DNA of 64,000 nt from Sporosarcina sp. Te-1 (GCF_017498505.1 NZ_CP071798.1:3149501-3213500), one strand, 5' to 3'. Shown: positions 43,855 through 52,866, numbered from the stretch's first letter. Numbers and translations are program-made. Notes: generated from the letters alone by a model not told the origin.

Positions 43855-43873
43855 CATGCACTTCCTTGTTTTT
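43835..43873. terminator. Bidirectional terminator
   Basis: AAGGAAGTGCA and TGCACTTCCTT arms with flanking A/T runs, between the convergent MFS and DASS genes. Confidence 0.85.
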
Positions 43874-45518
43874 ATTTGAACGATTCCGGAATGGTTGTCA
43901 AATCAATACCCCAGATAAGCGGCAAAAGTACATAAATTGCAGCTGTCACCAAAATAATACCAATAATATTGAGCACAAATCCGGCTTTTGCCATGTCAGG
44001 GATGCGTAAATACCCCGAGCCGAAAACAACAGCGTTCGGCGGTGTAGCAACCGGAAGCATAAAGGCACAAGAAGCCGCGACCCCTGCTGCAATCATTAGC
44101 GCGTAAGGGTGGAAACCGAGTGCGACCGCGAGTGAAGCCATGATTGGATACATCATGGACGCAGTCGCCGTGTTCGACGTTATTTCGGTTAGGAAGATAA
44201 CAAGCGTCGTGACGATAATAATGACAACAAGGACATTGACACCGTGCAACCCTGATAATTGGGAACCGATCCATACAGACAGTTCAGAACTGACGAAGCC
44301 CGCTGCGATGGCCAGCCCACCTCCGAATAGGAGAAGGATGCCCCACGGCAATTTCACGGCCGTATTCCAGTCTAGCAGATGATCTCCTTTTTTCTTGATG
44401 GACGGGATAATGAATAAGAGAATCGCAAAGGTCATGGCGATGACGCCGTCTGAAACGCCAGGAATAATCTTTGCAATAAGGAATGTACGGGTGATCCATG
44501 ACAATGCTGCTAAGACAAAAATGATGAAAACGAGTATCTCCTCAATGGAAGCGCTTCCAAGTTTGCTTCTCTCCGAGTTGATGACAGCCCGCCCGCCAGG
44601 CAGCGTCTTCAATTTGGATGGATACGCAAATTTGGCTAGGTATACCCATGTAATCAAAATGAAAGTCCAAGATAGAGGAACGCCAAACAACATCCATTTA
44701 GCAAAAGAGAGCTCAATACCGTACATTTTATCAATAGCCCCTGCGAGCAACGTATTCGGCGGCGTTCCGATCAATGTGGCAATGCCGCCAAGTGAAGCGG
44801 AGTAAGCAATACCCAGCATCAGCGCCTTCCCAAATCCGAAATTTTCCTTCGAGGTATCAATGGATGGATCATCTTTTAACGCATCCGAGACTTGGTAAAT
44901 GATCGCAAGTCCAATCGGCACCATCATCATGGCTGTGGCTGTATTGGAAATCCACATCGACAAGAAACCGGTTGCCACCATGAACCCCAATACAATGCGG
45001 TCCATATTCGTTCCAATTAATGAAATAATGGTTAAGGCAATCCGACGGTGCAAGTTCCATTTTTCCATCGCCAAGGCAATCATGAATCCACCCATGAAAA
45101 GGAAAATAGTTTCATCTCCATACGCAGACGCGGTTGACTTTACTTCCATGCCACCTGATAAGGGAAAGAGTACAAGTGGCAACAAGGAAGTGACTGGTAT
45201 CGGAATTGCTTCGGTAATCCACCAAGTGGCGATCCAAAGCGTACTCGCTAAAATGGCGACCCCTTCTGGAGAAAGGTCGGCCGGTTGGAAAAAGGCCAGC
45301 GTCAGGAAAAATAAAAGCGGTCCTAAAATAAGTCCAATCAATTGTGCGGGCGAATAACTCCGAGACTCACGTCCTCCTCCTTCATTCTTTACTCCGACCG
45401 GCTGTCCGCCGCCGCCACCCGAAGCCATTTCAGAACTGTTCGGATGAAAGAAGAATCGGAATAGATCTTTCACCTGATCGTGCATGCCCCACAAGCGCTG
45501 CCAAGCAGTCGAAAACAT
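43872..45518 (-). CDS. DASS family sodium:dicarboxylate symporter
   Basis: A 548-residue protein with about 11-12 helices. Both SNT signatures are present: FLSMWISNTATAMMMVPIGL and FLTEITSNTATASMMYPIMA, which bind sodium and the carboxylate in SdcS/VcINDY. An N-terminal cytosolic extension of about 60 residues contains a glycine-rich run (SGGGGGQ). It should import C4-dicarboxylates such as succinate or malate. A good ribosome site (AAAGGAGG) precedes ATG 45518. It is monocistronic. Confidence 0.9.
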   Translation of the reverse strand: MFSTAWQRLWGMHDQVKDLFRFFFHPNSSEMASGGGGGQPVGVKNEGGGRESRSYSPAQLIGLILGPLLFFLTLAFFQPADLSPEGVAILASTLWIATWWITEAIPIPVTSLLPLVLFPLSGGMEVKSTASAYGDETIFLFMGGFMIALAMEKWNLHRRIALTIISLIGTNMDRIVLGFMVATGFLSMWISNTATAMMMVPIGLAIIYQVSDALKDDPSIDTSKENFGFGKALMLGIAYSASLGGIATLIGTPPNTLLAGAIDKMYGIELSFAKWMLFGVPLSWTFILITWVYLAKFAYPSKLKTLPGGRAVINSERSKLGSASIEEILVFIIFVLAALSWITRTFLIAKIIPGVSDGVIAMTFAILLFIIPSIKKKGDHLLDWNTAVKLPWGILLLFGGGLAIAAGFVSSELSVWIGSQLSGLHGVNVLVVIIIVTTLVIFLTEITSNTATASMMYPIMASLAVALGFHPYALMIAAGVAASCAFMLPVATPPNAVVFGSGYLRIPDMAKAGFVLNIIGIILVTAAIYVLLPLIWGIDLTTIPESFK

Positions 45519-45645
45519 CGTGTTCTCCTCCTTTGATAAAGTTATGGCTCCTTTGTCAAATGATGGAGCCTAATGGATTTCTATGAGTATACTAATAAAT
45601 GAATAATTAGACAAGTTAGATAGGGGATTAGGAAGAAAATTGTCG

Positions 45646-45776
45646 GTTTGGCGTTCGACACGACTTTCTGGCGTTTGTCTAGTTCATCTGGCGTTCAGCC
45701 CCGACGTTCAGGTGTTCAGTGTAAAAATCTGGTGACGAGACATAGAATTTGACCTCCGCCAAATCATTAGTTGGCA
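45646..45776. repeat. Phased array of CTGGCGTT-like words
   Basis: TTTGGCGTT, TCTGGCGTT, TCTGGCGTT, TCAGGTGTT and TCTGGTGA carry their GG at 45650, 45670, 45690, 45711 and 45731, with steps of 20, 20, 21 and 20 bases. Weaker copies (TTTGACC, TTGGC) follow at 45751 and 45773. Spacers are unrelated. It occupies the region upstream of the DASS gene. Confidence 0.7.
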
Positions 45777-46030
45777 TCAGGGAAGTATCCGTAATTCCTA
45801 TCCTCTTAATTAGTAAAAAGCGATTGAGTATTACAGGTTATGTATATAAGCATCGTAGCATACGTAAAAAAACAAAAAGGGGAAGACTTGAAGGCACATC
45901 TAAAAGATTGTAGTTGCCCAAGAGAGATTGCTGATTTGAAAATGTACGAAAATCTCTATTTACTATAAATTTACGCTTTCTGCGGAAATCACTTCGGCCA
46001 ATCGAGCGGTCCGATGAATTTTACGGCATG
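45777..46030. other. Intergenic sequence without a recognised gene
   Basis: A+T-rich sequence before the terminator-like hairpin at 46032. Frames on both strands are short and lack ribosome sites. Confidence 0.4.
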
Positions 46031-46031
46031 A

Positions 46032-46064
46032 AAAAAACCTGTTCGCTTCGCAAACAAGTTTTTA
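46032..46064. terminator. Terminator-like hairpin
   Basis: AAAAACCTGTT and AACAAGTTTTT arms (one mismatch) around CGCTTCGCAA. Confidence 0.6.
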
Positions 46065-46201
46065 AGTTCCTACATATATTGACATTCTTAAATAATTGGG
46101 ATAAACTAAATGATCCTAATAACTTTAATTGCTAATTATATCACATTGATAATAAAAAGTCAACTATTTTATCGGAAAAAATTTAGAGAGGATGAAAGGC
46201 A

Positions 46202-46681
46202 ATGGATTTATCCCATCTCATAAATGCCATCCAATTATCTCCGCAGTCCCAGACAGTGAAGGAACTGCTCGACTTAAACGAAAAAACGAAGGAATATGGC
46301 TTGGTGCTAACACCAGGTGATGTAAAGTCTATTATTACGTCTAGAAATAAAGTACTTCATGACTATGCACGAGTCGAGCTGAGCAATGAGGTATTAAAAG
46401 AGTTAATTGAGGTGTATGCTGCTTCGCCCTATATGGATCAGAATCATTATGTGGAAACATTAAATGATCTTCAGGAGATTTTTTATTATCTTAGAAATGA
46501 AACGGAAGATAAGATTAGCGACGTGAAACTAATTGATCAGATAATAGAGTATTTTAACGGTCCGTGTGCTGGCTCGGTGGTGCTGGTACGGAGTGAAATG
46601 GAGAGCCTTGCAGAAAACTTCAGGAGTGATTTGATCCGTGGTAAGACTTCGCTGGAAGGGGACGATAAAACATGGAATTAA
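46202..46681 (+). CDS. Hypothetical protein, probably DUF6323
   Basis: A 159-residue soluble protein, mostly helical, with NEKTKEYGLVLTPGDVKSII and YFNGPCAGSVVLVRSEMESL. GAGAGG lies before ATG. It overlaps the next gene by 10 bases, so the two are coupled. From memory this pair resembles the DUF6323/DUF6179 neighbours seen in clostridia; the assignment is tentative. Function unknown. Confidence 0.6.
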   Translation: MDLSHLINAIQLSPQSQTVKELLDLNEKTKEYGLVLTPGDVKSIITSRNKVLHDYARVELSNEVLKELIEVYAASPYMDQNHYVETLNDLQEIFYYLRNETEDKISDVKLIDQIIEYFNGPCAGSVVLVRSEMESLAENFRSDLIRGKTSLEGDDKTWN

Positions 46682-48108
46682 ATCATGCCCAAAATCGTTC
46701 CCAATCTGTTTCAGCTATTACGATCAATCGTTCCCGGTTAAAACAAAGTCAATATACGTTGACTCTTTTAAAGGAAGGCCAGCGGGCGGGACTTATTTCC
46801 AGTAAGGAAGTTTACCGAATTCAGGTAGAGATTATGCAGGTTCTTCAGCAATTAATACGGGAATATACCAAAGGAGAAAGTACTTCGGTGACTTCGGATA
46901 CCGCACAAGGGATTTTGGCATCTCTTATGTATGCCATAGACGCTTATGCCCTTCATTTTAGGGAACCTGAAGACGCTATCACTCATCTTGGTACAAAGAG
47001 TGTAAAGAACATTCATTCAAAAGGCATTGAATTACTTCAACAATACTTCGAAGAGGCCAAACAACTGTATCGGACGATAAAATCTATGAGATTAGATGTT
47101 CCTGTTGATGCATATAACATGACCATTGATGAATCATTACCTGTATTTATGAACAACTATGATATTGTCTTTGAAGGACAAAATACGATGGCGAGCATTG
47201 ACTATCCTTTAGCCGTTGATGACATGAAACTTCAAGGTGTCTTTTACATGAAACAGTATGTAGAGCGCTTCTTAATGGAGACGAAATTCTGTCACTTTTT
47301 TCTTCATCAAGATGTACTATATGTTTTAAAAAATTTCGGGAAGAAAATGCGCTTTAATTATAGCATTGAGCTATTTAATATATTTGAGTTAATACTAAAT
47401 AATGCTGTCTTCTCAGTGCTGTCCGGCGGAAGAGCCAATCAGATCAGAATTTCAGATGTTCAATATAACGAGTTGGATCAATTGTTTATGTCTTGTGATG
47501 CTGACAAAAGATCCAAATTGGTCCATGAAGCATTTGACCGGATCCAAGTGGAACTGGAAATAGATCAAGAGCTTATAGCTTATATCAATCTGTACCGGGA
47601 TGAATTGGTTCAACGGGTAAATATCTCAGCTGAAATCGGCAGCTTTGATAAGTTAATCATCAAGGAAGAGAAGGAACACGAAAAATCAATCGTGTTACTG
47701 TTACATGAAAATGACCGGATGAATGATATGAAAATGAGAGAATTAATAGACCGAATCATGAAAAGCGATACAAATTCGGATAAAGTAAGACTCATCCGAG
47801 AGAATGTCGTTTCACTGCATGATTATTTGGATTTACTGAACTCAGAATGTTTATATGGTGACGAATATGATGTGCTATTTGCTGCATTTTGGGATATTGA
47901 ATTAGCTGTTTTCAGTAAAATTGTATTTTATGAAGAATTAAGAGGAGATGTAAGGGATTTTTCAGAGATTGTAGCTGGCGGTACTGAAGCTAGGGAAGAG
48001 TGGGAATCAAGATATGTTGAATTTATGCAGCAGTTGGATGAAGAACGTATCAAAGCAATAGGGCACCTGATTTACAATATTGATTATGAGGAGATATCCT
48101 TTTATTGA
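46672..48108 (+). CDS. Hypothetical protein, probably DUF6179
   Basis: A 478-residue, largely helical cytosolic protein without a recognisable catalytic motif. It starts NRSQSVSAITINRSRLKQSQ and contains TMASIDYPLAVDDMKLQGVF and QYVERFLMETKFCHFFLHQD. GGAAGGGGA lies before ATG 46672. It is always likely to act with the partner encoded just upstream, since the reading frames overlap. The DUF6179 assignment is from memory; the function is unknown. Confidence 0.6.
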   Translation: MELNHAQNRSQSVSAITINRSRLKQSQYTLTLLKEGQRAGLISSKEVYRIQVEIMQVLQQLIREYTKGESTSVTSDTAQGILASLMYAIDAYALHFREPEDAITHLGTKSVKNIHSKGIELLQQYFEEAKQLYRTIKSMRLDVPVDAYNMTIDESLPVFMNNYDIVFEGQNTMASIDYPLAVDDMKLQGVFYMKQYVERFLMETKFCHFFLHQDVLYVLKNFGKKMRFNYSIELFNIFELILNNAVFSVLSGGRANQIRISDVQYNELDQLFMSCDADKRSKLVHEAFDRIQVELEIDQELIAYINLYRDELVQRVNISAEIGSFDKLIIKEEKEHEKSIVLLLHENDRMNDMKMRELIDRIMKSDTNSDKVRLIRENVVSLHDYLDLLNSECLYGDEYDVLFAAFWDIELAVFSKIVFYEELRGDVRDFSEIVAGGTEAREEWESRYVEFMQQLDEERIKAIGHLIYNIDYEEISFY

Positions 48109-48161
48109 ACATCTAATCTCCGATTCCACTCTGTCTAGAAAGGCATCCAAATTCAAATATG

Positions 48162-48219
48162 ACAAACAGCAAGGGATCGGGGAACCCCGCGAATACGGGT
48201 CCGAGACCTTGCTGTTTGT
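48162..48219. repeat. Hairpin element with ACAAACAGCAAGG arms, copy 2
   Basis: ACAAACAGCAAGG (48162-48174) pairs with CCTTGCTGTTTGT (48207-48219) around a G+C-rich interior of 32 bases (GGGGAACCCCGCG...). The arms match the element at 25640-25723 but the interior is shorter. It may end the gene at 46672. Confidence 0.7.
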
Positions 48220-48265
48220 TTTCATATGTTGAATAGTCTCTTCCCATTGATTAACACATACAACC

Positions 48266-48463
48266 TTAGCTTAATAGATTGCCGAGCAATCCTTTACGGC
48301 GACCGGAATTTTGCGAACTTGCAGTGGTATTTGATTTCCCGCCTCGCATCGGCGTAGAACCGAAAGAATCAAATTGGCTTGAAAGTTTTTCCCGGGCTTC
48401 TTTATTTCGCATAAGGTATGCAGCCCCTAGTCCGAGTGCAGCGAGTGCCATTTTCTTTTTCAT
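48266..48463 (-). CDS. Small protein, paralogue of the 40564 gene
   Basis: A 65-residue protein: KKMALAALGLGAAYLMRNKE, then AREKLSSQFDSF, and a Ser/Gly/basic tail ending GRRKGLLGNLLS. ATG 48463 is preferred because GGAGGAG lies 7 bases upstream. The first half matches the 46-residue protein at 40564-40704. One short hydrophobic helix and a basic tail suggest membrane binding. Function unknown. Confidence 0.75.
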   Translation of the reverse strand: MKKKMALAALGLGAAYLMRNKEAREKLSSQFDSFGSTPMRGGKSNTTASSQNSGRRKGLLGNLLS

Positions 48464-48605
48464 GAAATGCTCCTCCTTCTCGAAATTCAATTTTGTTCTG
48501 TTTTTTGTTTTCCCGATTTGCAGATGCCTAAACTAGCAAACCCTTTCGCCGTTTTAAAGCGTTGTTCATATACTAGGAGAACGATAAGGAAGAGGAGGCA
48601 GGAGA

Positions 48606-48941
48606 TTGCTTCGAATTGAAGTGTCTGTATCCAAACGGCAATTACGCCTGTATGATAATGATCGACTTGTTAAAACATACCCGGTGGCTGTTGGAAAAAT
48701 GGTGACCGCTACTCCAATTGGGACGTATAAAATTATTAATAAGCAACGGAATCCCGGTGGTCCCTTCGGAGCGTTCTGGATGGGATTGTCCAGACCGCAT
48801 TATGGCATTCACGGGACCAACAATCCATCCTCTATTGGGAAAGCTGTGTCACACGGCTGCATCCGGATGTATAACAAGGATGTGTTAGAACTTGCAGCCA
48901 AGGTGCCGGTGGGAACGATTGTGAAAATCCAGGAGAAGTAA
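48606..48941 (+). CDS. L,D-transpeptidase (YkuD domain)
   Basis: A 111-residue single-domain YkuD protein. The catalytic site is intact: [20 protein letters not shown] followed by CIRM (His and Cys nucleophile). It cross-links peptidoglycan through L,D bonds. No signal peptide or LysM is present, so it resembles short spore-type YkuD proteins rather than full-length YkuD. Translation starts at TTG 48606 after GAGGAGGCAGGAGA. Confidence 0.85.
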   Translation: MLRIEVSVSKRQLRLYDNDRLVKTYPVAVGKMVTATPIGTYKIINKQRNPGGPFGAFWMGLSRPHYGIHGTNNPSSIGKAVSHGCIRMYNKDVLELAAKVPVGTIVKIQEK

Positions 48942-49023
48942 GTAGGAACGTTTGAACTCCTTCTTGTTCGTCATCCACGCTTCAACTATAATCGAAGTGT
49001 GGAATGAAGAAAGGTTGATAGAA

Positions 49024-49713
49024 ATGAGTATAAATTCAAATGTGGCTCAAGTTGTCTCATTACTTGGAGAAGCCTCTCGCGCATCTATTTTAACAAGTTT
49101 AATGGATGGTCGCTTTCACACCGCTACTGAATTAGCTTACATGGCAGGGATCAAACCCCAAACAGCAAGCTTTCACTTATCAAAATTGGTTGAAGGAAAT
49201 CTTGTGAAGGTGGAGAAACAGGGACGCCATCGTTATTTTCAATTGGCTAACGCAGAAGTTGCCACCCTTTTAGAATCGTTGCTGGCCATCTCACCTCCAC
49301 CTGAAATTCGCTCATTAAAACAATCAAATCAATTAAAGCTGCTTCAAGACGCGAGGACCTGTTATGATCATTTAGCTGGGAAATTAGGCGTGGGCATAAC
49401 AGAATCCATGGTGTCTGCTGGTTATTTGGAAAAAGAAGAGAAAGAGTTTATAGTGACTCGAAAAGGGAACCAATTTCTTGTTGATTTTGGTGTTGATATG
49501 GATGTATTGAAAAAGAAACGGCGTTCGTTTTCTCATGCTTGCATTGATTGGAGTGAGCGACATCATCATCTTGGCGGTTCCTTAGGCAATGGACTGATGA
49601 TAAGATTTCTGGAATTAGGGTGGATTGTTCAAGTCCCTTCCATTCGTGCTGTTAAAATAACGGATGCAGGAAAAAATGGGTTTAAACAATTCTTCGAGTA
49701 TCCAAACGAATAG
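49024..49713 (+). CDS. ArsR-like winged-helix regulator, two-domain
   Basis: A 229-residue protein. The N-terminal HTH (LGEASRASILTSLMDGRFHT, ATELAYMAGIKPQTASFHLS) is ArsR-like; the C-terminal 130 residues (FSHACIDWSERHHHLGGSLG) form a second domain rich in His, possibly a ligand or metal site. ATG 49024 has AAAGG 9 bases upstream. It converges on a DMT transporter gene, which may be a target. Confidence 0.8.
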   Translation: MSINSNVAQVVSLLGEASRASILTSLMDGRFHTATELAYMAGIKPQTASFHLSKLVEGNLVKVEKQGRHRYFQLANAEVATLLESLLAISPPPEIRSLKQSNQLKLLQDARTCYDHLAGKLGVGITESMVSAGYLEKEEKEFIVTRKGNQFLVDFGVDMDVLKKKRRSFSHACIDWSERHHHLGGSLGNGLMIRFLELGWIVQVPSIRAVKITDAGKNGFKQFFEYPNE

Positions 49714-49722
49714 GCAGTAAAA

Positions 49723-49753
49723 GAAGCCGCTTCATGTAGAAGGGCTTTTTTTA
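49723..49753. terminator. Terminator between the regulator and the transporter
   Basis: AAGCC and GGGCTT arms with a T7 run; short stem. Confidence 0.6.
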
Positions 49754-49769
49754 TAATCAAGATGAATAA

Positions 49770-50642
49770 TTAACTCTTGTTTTGTGTCTTCCGGAAAGTT
49801 CGATTGACAAGATAAATACCAAATATGATGAACAAGCCACCCACTATGAGTGAAGGGTATAAAGGCTCTCCCAGTAGGAACCAACCGGAAATGACGCCGA
49901 AGAAAGGAGCTAAAAACAAGTAGGCGCTTGTTTTTCCTGGATCACTCGTTGCCAACAGATAATACCAAACAGCAAATTGCAAGATAGAGGACATAATGCT
50001 TAACCATAACAAGAGGAGAATGGAATGGCCGTTTAAAATGAAAAACGGTTGTTCAAATAGAAAACTGCCTGCTAAAAGCAGCAATCCGCCAAACAGCATT
50101 TGATAAGCGGATAACACCCACGTATCGAAACCGTCGCCCCACTGTTTGACTAATAATGTGGCTAGGGCCCAAAATACAGCTGAAAGCGCGCCAAAGATTA
50201 TTCCAATCTCAAATTTAAATTGCGCTCCCATGGTGATGACGACACCAATCAATCCCAGAAGAACGCCAATCCACTGATAAAATTTGTAGCGTTTTTTAAA
50301 AAATAGGGTACCGAAAACCACAACAAGTAATGGATTGGTGAATGTGAGAATAGAAGATTCACTTGCTGAGATGGTGCGTAAACTCATGAAGATGCACCCC
50401 ATTACGCCAGCTGTTTGAAGTGAACCAATTCCAAACAATTTAATCCAGCTGATTCGAGACGTCGGATGAGGTCTCTTCATACTTATAACGATTACACCCA
50501 TAATAATCCCGGCGAGTATAAAGCGGAGAGCTGCGAGTAGCAATGGAGAGGAATAGGGCAACCCCATTTTAACGACAGCAAAAGAAGAACCCATTAAAAA
50601 AGTTGTAAAAATGGTTAGTACTATAAATTTGATTGTTTTCAT
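49770..50642 (-). CDS. DMT superfamily transporter (EamA)
   Basis: A 290-residue protein with ten predicted helices in two EamA repeats (LMGSSFAVVKMGLPYSSPLL; GLIGVVITMGAQFKFEIGII). ATG 50642 has GGGAGA 8 bases upstream. It should export a metabolite or amino acid, but the substrate is unknown. The regulator gene at 49024 is convergent. Confidence 0.88.
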   Translation of the reverse strand: MKTIKFIVLTIFTTFLMGSSFAVVKMGLPYSSPLLLAALRFILAGIIMGVIVISMKRPHPTSRISWIKLFGIGSLQTAGVMGCIFMSLRTISASESSILTFTNPLLVVVFGTLFFKKRYKFYQWIGVLLGLIGVVITMGAQFKFEIGIIFGALSAVFWALATLLVKQWGDGFDTWVLSAYQMLFGGLLLLAGSFLFEQPFFILNGHSILLLLWLSIMSSILQFAVWYYLLATSDPGKTSAYLFLAPFFGVISGWFLLGEPLYPSLIVGGLFIIFGIYLVNRTFRKTQNKS

Positions 50643-50837
50643 TGATTTGTCTCCCAACATTTTTTGGTGAATCATCTTTTTCAAGTATAGTCCTAGTTTA
50701 TTTCAATGTTTATCGAAGTGTGGAATACAGCTTAGAGAGAAAATGTAAATTTGATATCTATTGAAGTAAAGTCTGCTGTGGAACGAAATCTGGTTGTTTA
50801 GAGACGAAAAATTCAGTACAATAAATATTCCGATAGA

Positions 50838-50866
50838 AAGGGGTGGCAAGCTGTCACTCCTTTTTT
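50838..50866 (+). terminator. Terminator-like hairpin upstream of the nucleotidyltransferase gene
   Basis: AGGGGTGGCA-AGC-TGTCACTCCT (with G-U pairs) and six T. It lies 24 bases before GTG 50890, so it may attenuate that gene. Confidence 0.6.
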
Positions 50867-50889
50867 GACTGGGGAGAGGGGGGGGTACT

Positions 50890-51465
50890 GTGAAAATTAT
50901 TGATGAAACAAAAAAATGGTTACAGGGCTACGACCGGCCATGGGGAATTGCGGGCGGCTGGGCGATTGACCTGTTTATTGGCAGGACTACAAGAGATCAT
51001 TCGGACGTCGAAGTCGCCGTTCTGCGGACGGATCAACACCAGCTGAAGGCCCTACTTGCCGATTGGTCGTTCCGAAAAGTGATAAATGGGAAGTTTCATG
51101 AATGGAATGAAGAAGAGCTTGTGCTTCCCATCCACGAATTGCATGCGGTACTTAAAGAAACCGGAGATGAGCTGGAAGTTCTCTTAAATGAAGTGATCGC
51201 TGATCATTGGGTATTCCGGAGAGATCCAACCATCACCTATCCCGCGTCTTCTCTGTTTCTGAAGACGAAAGAAGGTCTGCCTTATTTGCATCCAGCCGTT
51301 GTGCTCCTCTACAAAGCGAAAGGAACACGGCCAAAAGATACAATGGACTTCCAAATTGCCTATCCTTTGCTAGAAAAACAGGATAGAAAGTGGTTGCTCA
51401 ACACATTGCAAATTCATACACCCGGCCATGAGTGGATCTCCCAAATAGAAGGTGATCTAGAGTGA
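50890..51465 (+). CDS. Nucleotidyltransferase-fold protein, ANT(2'')-like
   Basis: A 191-residue protein with the fold signature WGIAGGWAIDLFIGRTTRDH followed by SDVEVAVLR, the same arrangement as aminoglycoside adenylyltransferases of the AadB/LinB type, where the GG and D-x-D/E bind nucleotide and metal. Residues are DVE here, which keeps two acidic ligands. Actual resistance activity is not predicted; many such chromosomal proteins are uncharacterised. Start is GTG 50890 after GGGGGGG. Confidence 0.75.
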   Translation: MKIIDETKKWLQGYDRPWGIAGGWAIDLFIGRTTRDHSDVEVAVLRTDQHQLKALLADWSFRKVINGKFHEWNEEELVLPIHELHAVLKETGDELEVLLNEVIADHWVFRRDPTITYPASSLFLKTKEGLPYLHPAVVLLYKAKGTRPKDTMDFQIAYPLLEKQDRKWLLNTLQIHTPGHEWISQIEGDLE

Positions 51466-51971
51466 AACGTGTGATGGTCATTGGAGTTTCTGCGGGTGTC
51501 GGAAAATCTACATTCGCCAGAAGGCTTGGCGAAAAGTTGGGCATTGAAGTGACGCATCTGGACCGCCTTTATTGGCAGCCGGGTTGGAAGGAAGCTCCAG
51601 CTGTCGAGTTTTCGCAAGCCCAAGAGGAAATTGTTCAGAGGGAACGATGGATCATCGAAGGGAATTACACATCCACGTTTCCTATCCGTGAGCCGCTTGC
51701 TGATACAGTTATCTATTTGGAACTGCCGCTTTATGTATGTCTGTATAGAGTCCTCAAGCGCCGTATTCAATTCCATGGCAAGACTCGTGACGATTTGACG
51801 GAAGGCTGTCCAGAGAAGATTGACTGGCCTTTTCTCCGTTTTATCCTAACGACCTATGACCGTCGAAAAAAGAACATGAAGGAGCGGCTGGAGCGTTATG
51901 CAACGGAGGGAAAAACGGTCTACTATTTTCGTTCCTCGAAGGAGATCAAAGAGTACTTGAAAAATGTATAG
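51462..51971 (+). CDS. P-loop kinase-like protein (topology modulation/FlaR type)
   Basis: A 169-residue P-loop protein with Walker A GVSAGVGKSTFARRLGEKLG and LDRLYWQPGWKEAP, characteristic of proteins annotated as DNA topology modulation or FlaR-like. The fold is that of adenylate kinases. GTG start overlaps the stop of the preceding gene (GTGA), so the two are coupled. Substrate unknown. Confidence 0.82.
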   Translation: MKRVMVIGVSAGVGKSTFARRLGEKLGIEVTHLDRLYWQPGWKEAPAVEFSQAQEEIVQRERWIIEGNYTSTFPIREPLADTVIYLELPLYVCLYRVLKRRIQFHGKTRDDLTEGCPEKIDWPFLRFILTTYDRRKKNMKERLERYATEGKTVYYFRSSKEIKEYLKNV

Positions 51972-52030
51972 TTGTTCGAAGCTTTTACAGCAGTAGAAAG
52001 AAACGTAACGGTAAAGAAAGGGAGAGTGCT

Positions 52031-52558
52031 TTGATCGTTTGGTTTCGCCACTTGCCACAGGGGCGCATGAATTTATCAGAATGGACCCCCTTCATTCAAA
52101 ATGATTGGTATCGAAAACATTATATGAAGTTTGTCTATCTACTTCAGATCATCCTTATTCTGGTGCCCTCTTACATGGGGAAGAGTTTTACTCCGAACAT
52201 CCTGTATCTCGTCCTAATAAGTATCATGGTCTTCCTCATTCACGAATGCCTGCACATTTTGGTCGTCTATAAAAAAGGCGATATTAGCCTGACATTTAGG
52301 GGAATATTTTTTTGGCTGCACACAAATGCCGTTCTATCCAAGACGAGATTTTGGGTGTTTATGACCTTGCCCTTTCTTGTATTATCGGTAGTCCCTGCCA
52401 TTCTGTCTTTTTACACCTCGGGAAATAGTAAATCCATTCTTTTGTTTATTAGTTGGATTAACACCATCATTTCAGCCGCAGATATTTACAATTCAGTTTT
52501 AATAGCAATGAAACCGAAGAACTCCGTTTTTTGCAGAGGTTATTATCAAGTGAAATAG
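52031..52558 (+). CDS. DUF3267 membrane protein with HExxH
   Basis: A 175-residue protein with four predicted helices. The motif MVFLIHECLHILVVYKKG holds an HExxH site inside a membrane helix, as in DUF3267 putative metallopeptidases. TTG 52031 has GGGAGAG upstream. Function is not established. Confidence 0.7.
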   Translation: MIVWFRHLPQGRMNLSEWTPFIQNDWYRKHYMKFVYLLQIILILVPSYMGKSFTPNILYLVLISIMVFLIHECLHILVVYKKGDISLTFRGIFFWLHTNAVLSKTRFWVFMTLPFLVLSVVPAILSFYTSGNSKSILLFISWINTIISAADIYNSVLIAMKPKNSVFCRGYYQVK

Positions 52559-52585
52559 CCGTTCAAATGAGACGAAGGATGCTTA

Positions 52586-52646
52586 GCGGTCTTTTCTTAC
52601 TTGTTTTGCACTCTGAACCGTAAAGGGCAGACCGCTATCTTTTTAT
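52586..52646. terminator. Long terminator-like hairpin
   Basis: AGCGGTCT and AGACCGCT arms around 33 bases, followed by ATCTTTTT; it overlaps the end of the minus-strand gene at 52597. Confidence 0.55.
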
Positions 52647-52866
52647 GTTTGTATCGTTTGAACAAAAAATTGTAAATCACCATCGAGATGGAAGAAAGAA
52701 CAAGTTTAAGAGCATAATTTTCAGAGAGCCCAGTGATTATGTACCACTTGAATTTCTGCCACAAAGTCGCTTCCAGGGCCCAGCTAACATGATAACCCAT
52801 ACCTAACGGAAGGCTGATCCATACATAAACAAAGACAAAACCGAATAAGAATAATTTGGTTTTCAA
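52597..52866 (-). CDS. Small membrane protein
   Basis: An 89-residue protein with two hydrophobic helices (KLFLFGFVFVYVWISLPLGM; LKLVLSSISMVIYNFLF) and a basic C-terminus. TTG 52866 is preferred because GGAGGTG lies 6 bases before it. The family is not recognised. Confidence 0.55.
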   Translation of the reverse strand: MKTKLFLFGFVFVYVWISLPLGMGYHVSWALEATLWQKFKWYIITGLSENYALKLVLSSISMVIYNFLFKRYKHKKIAVCPLRFRVQNK

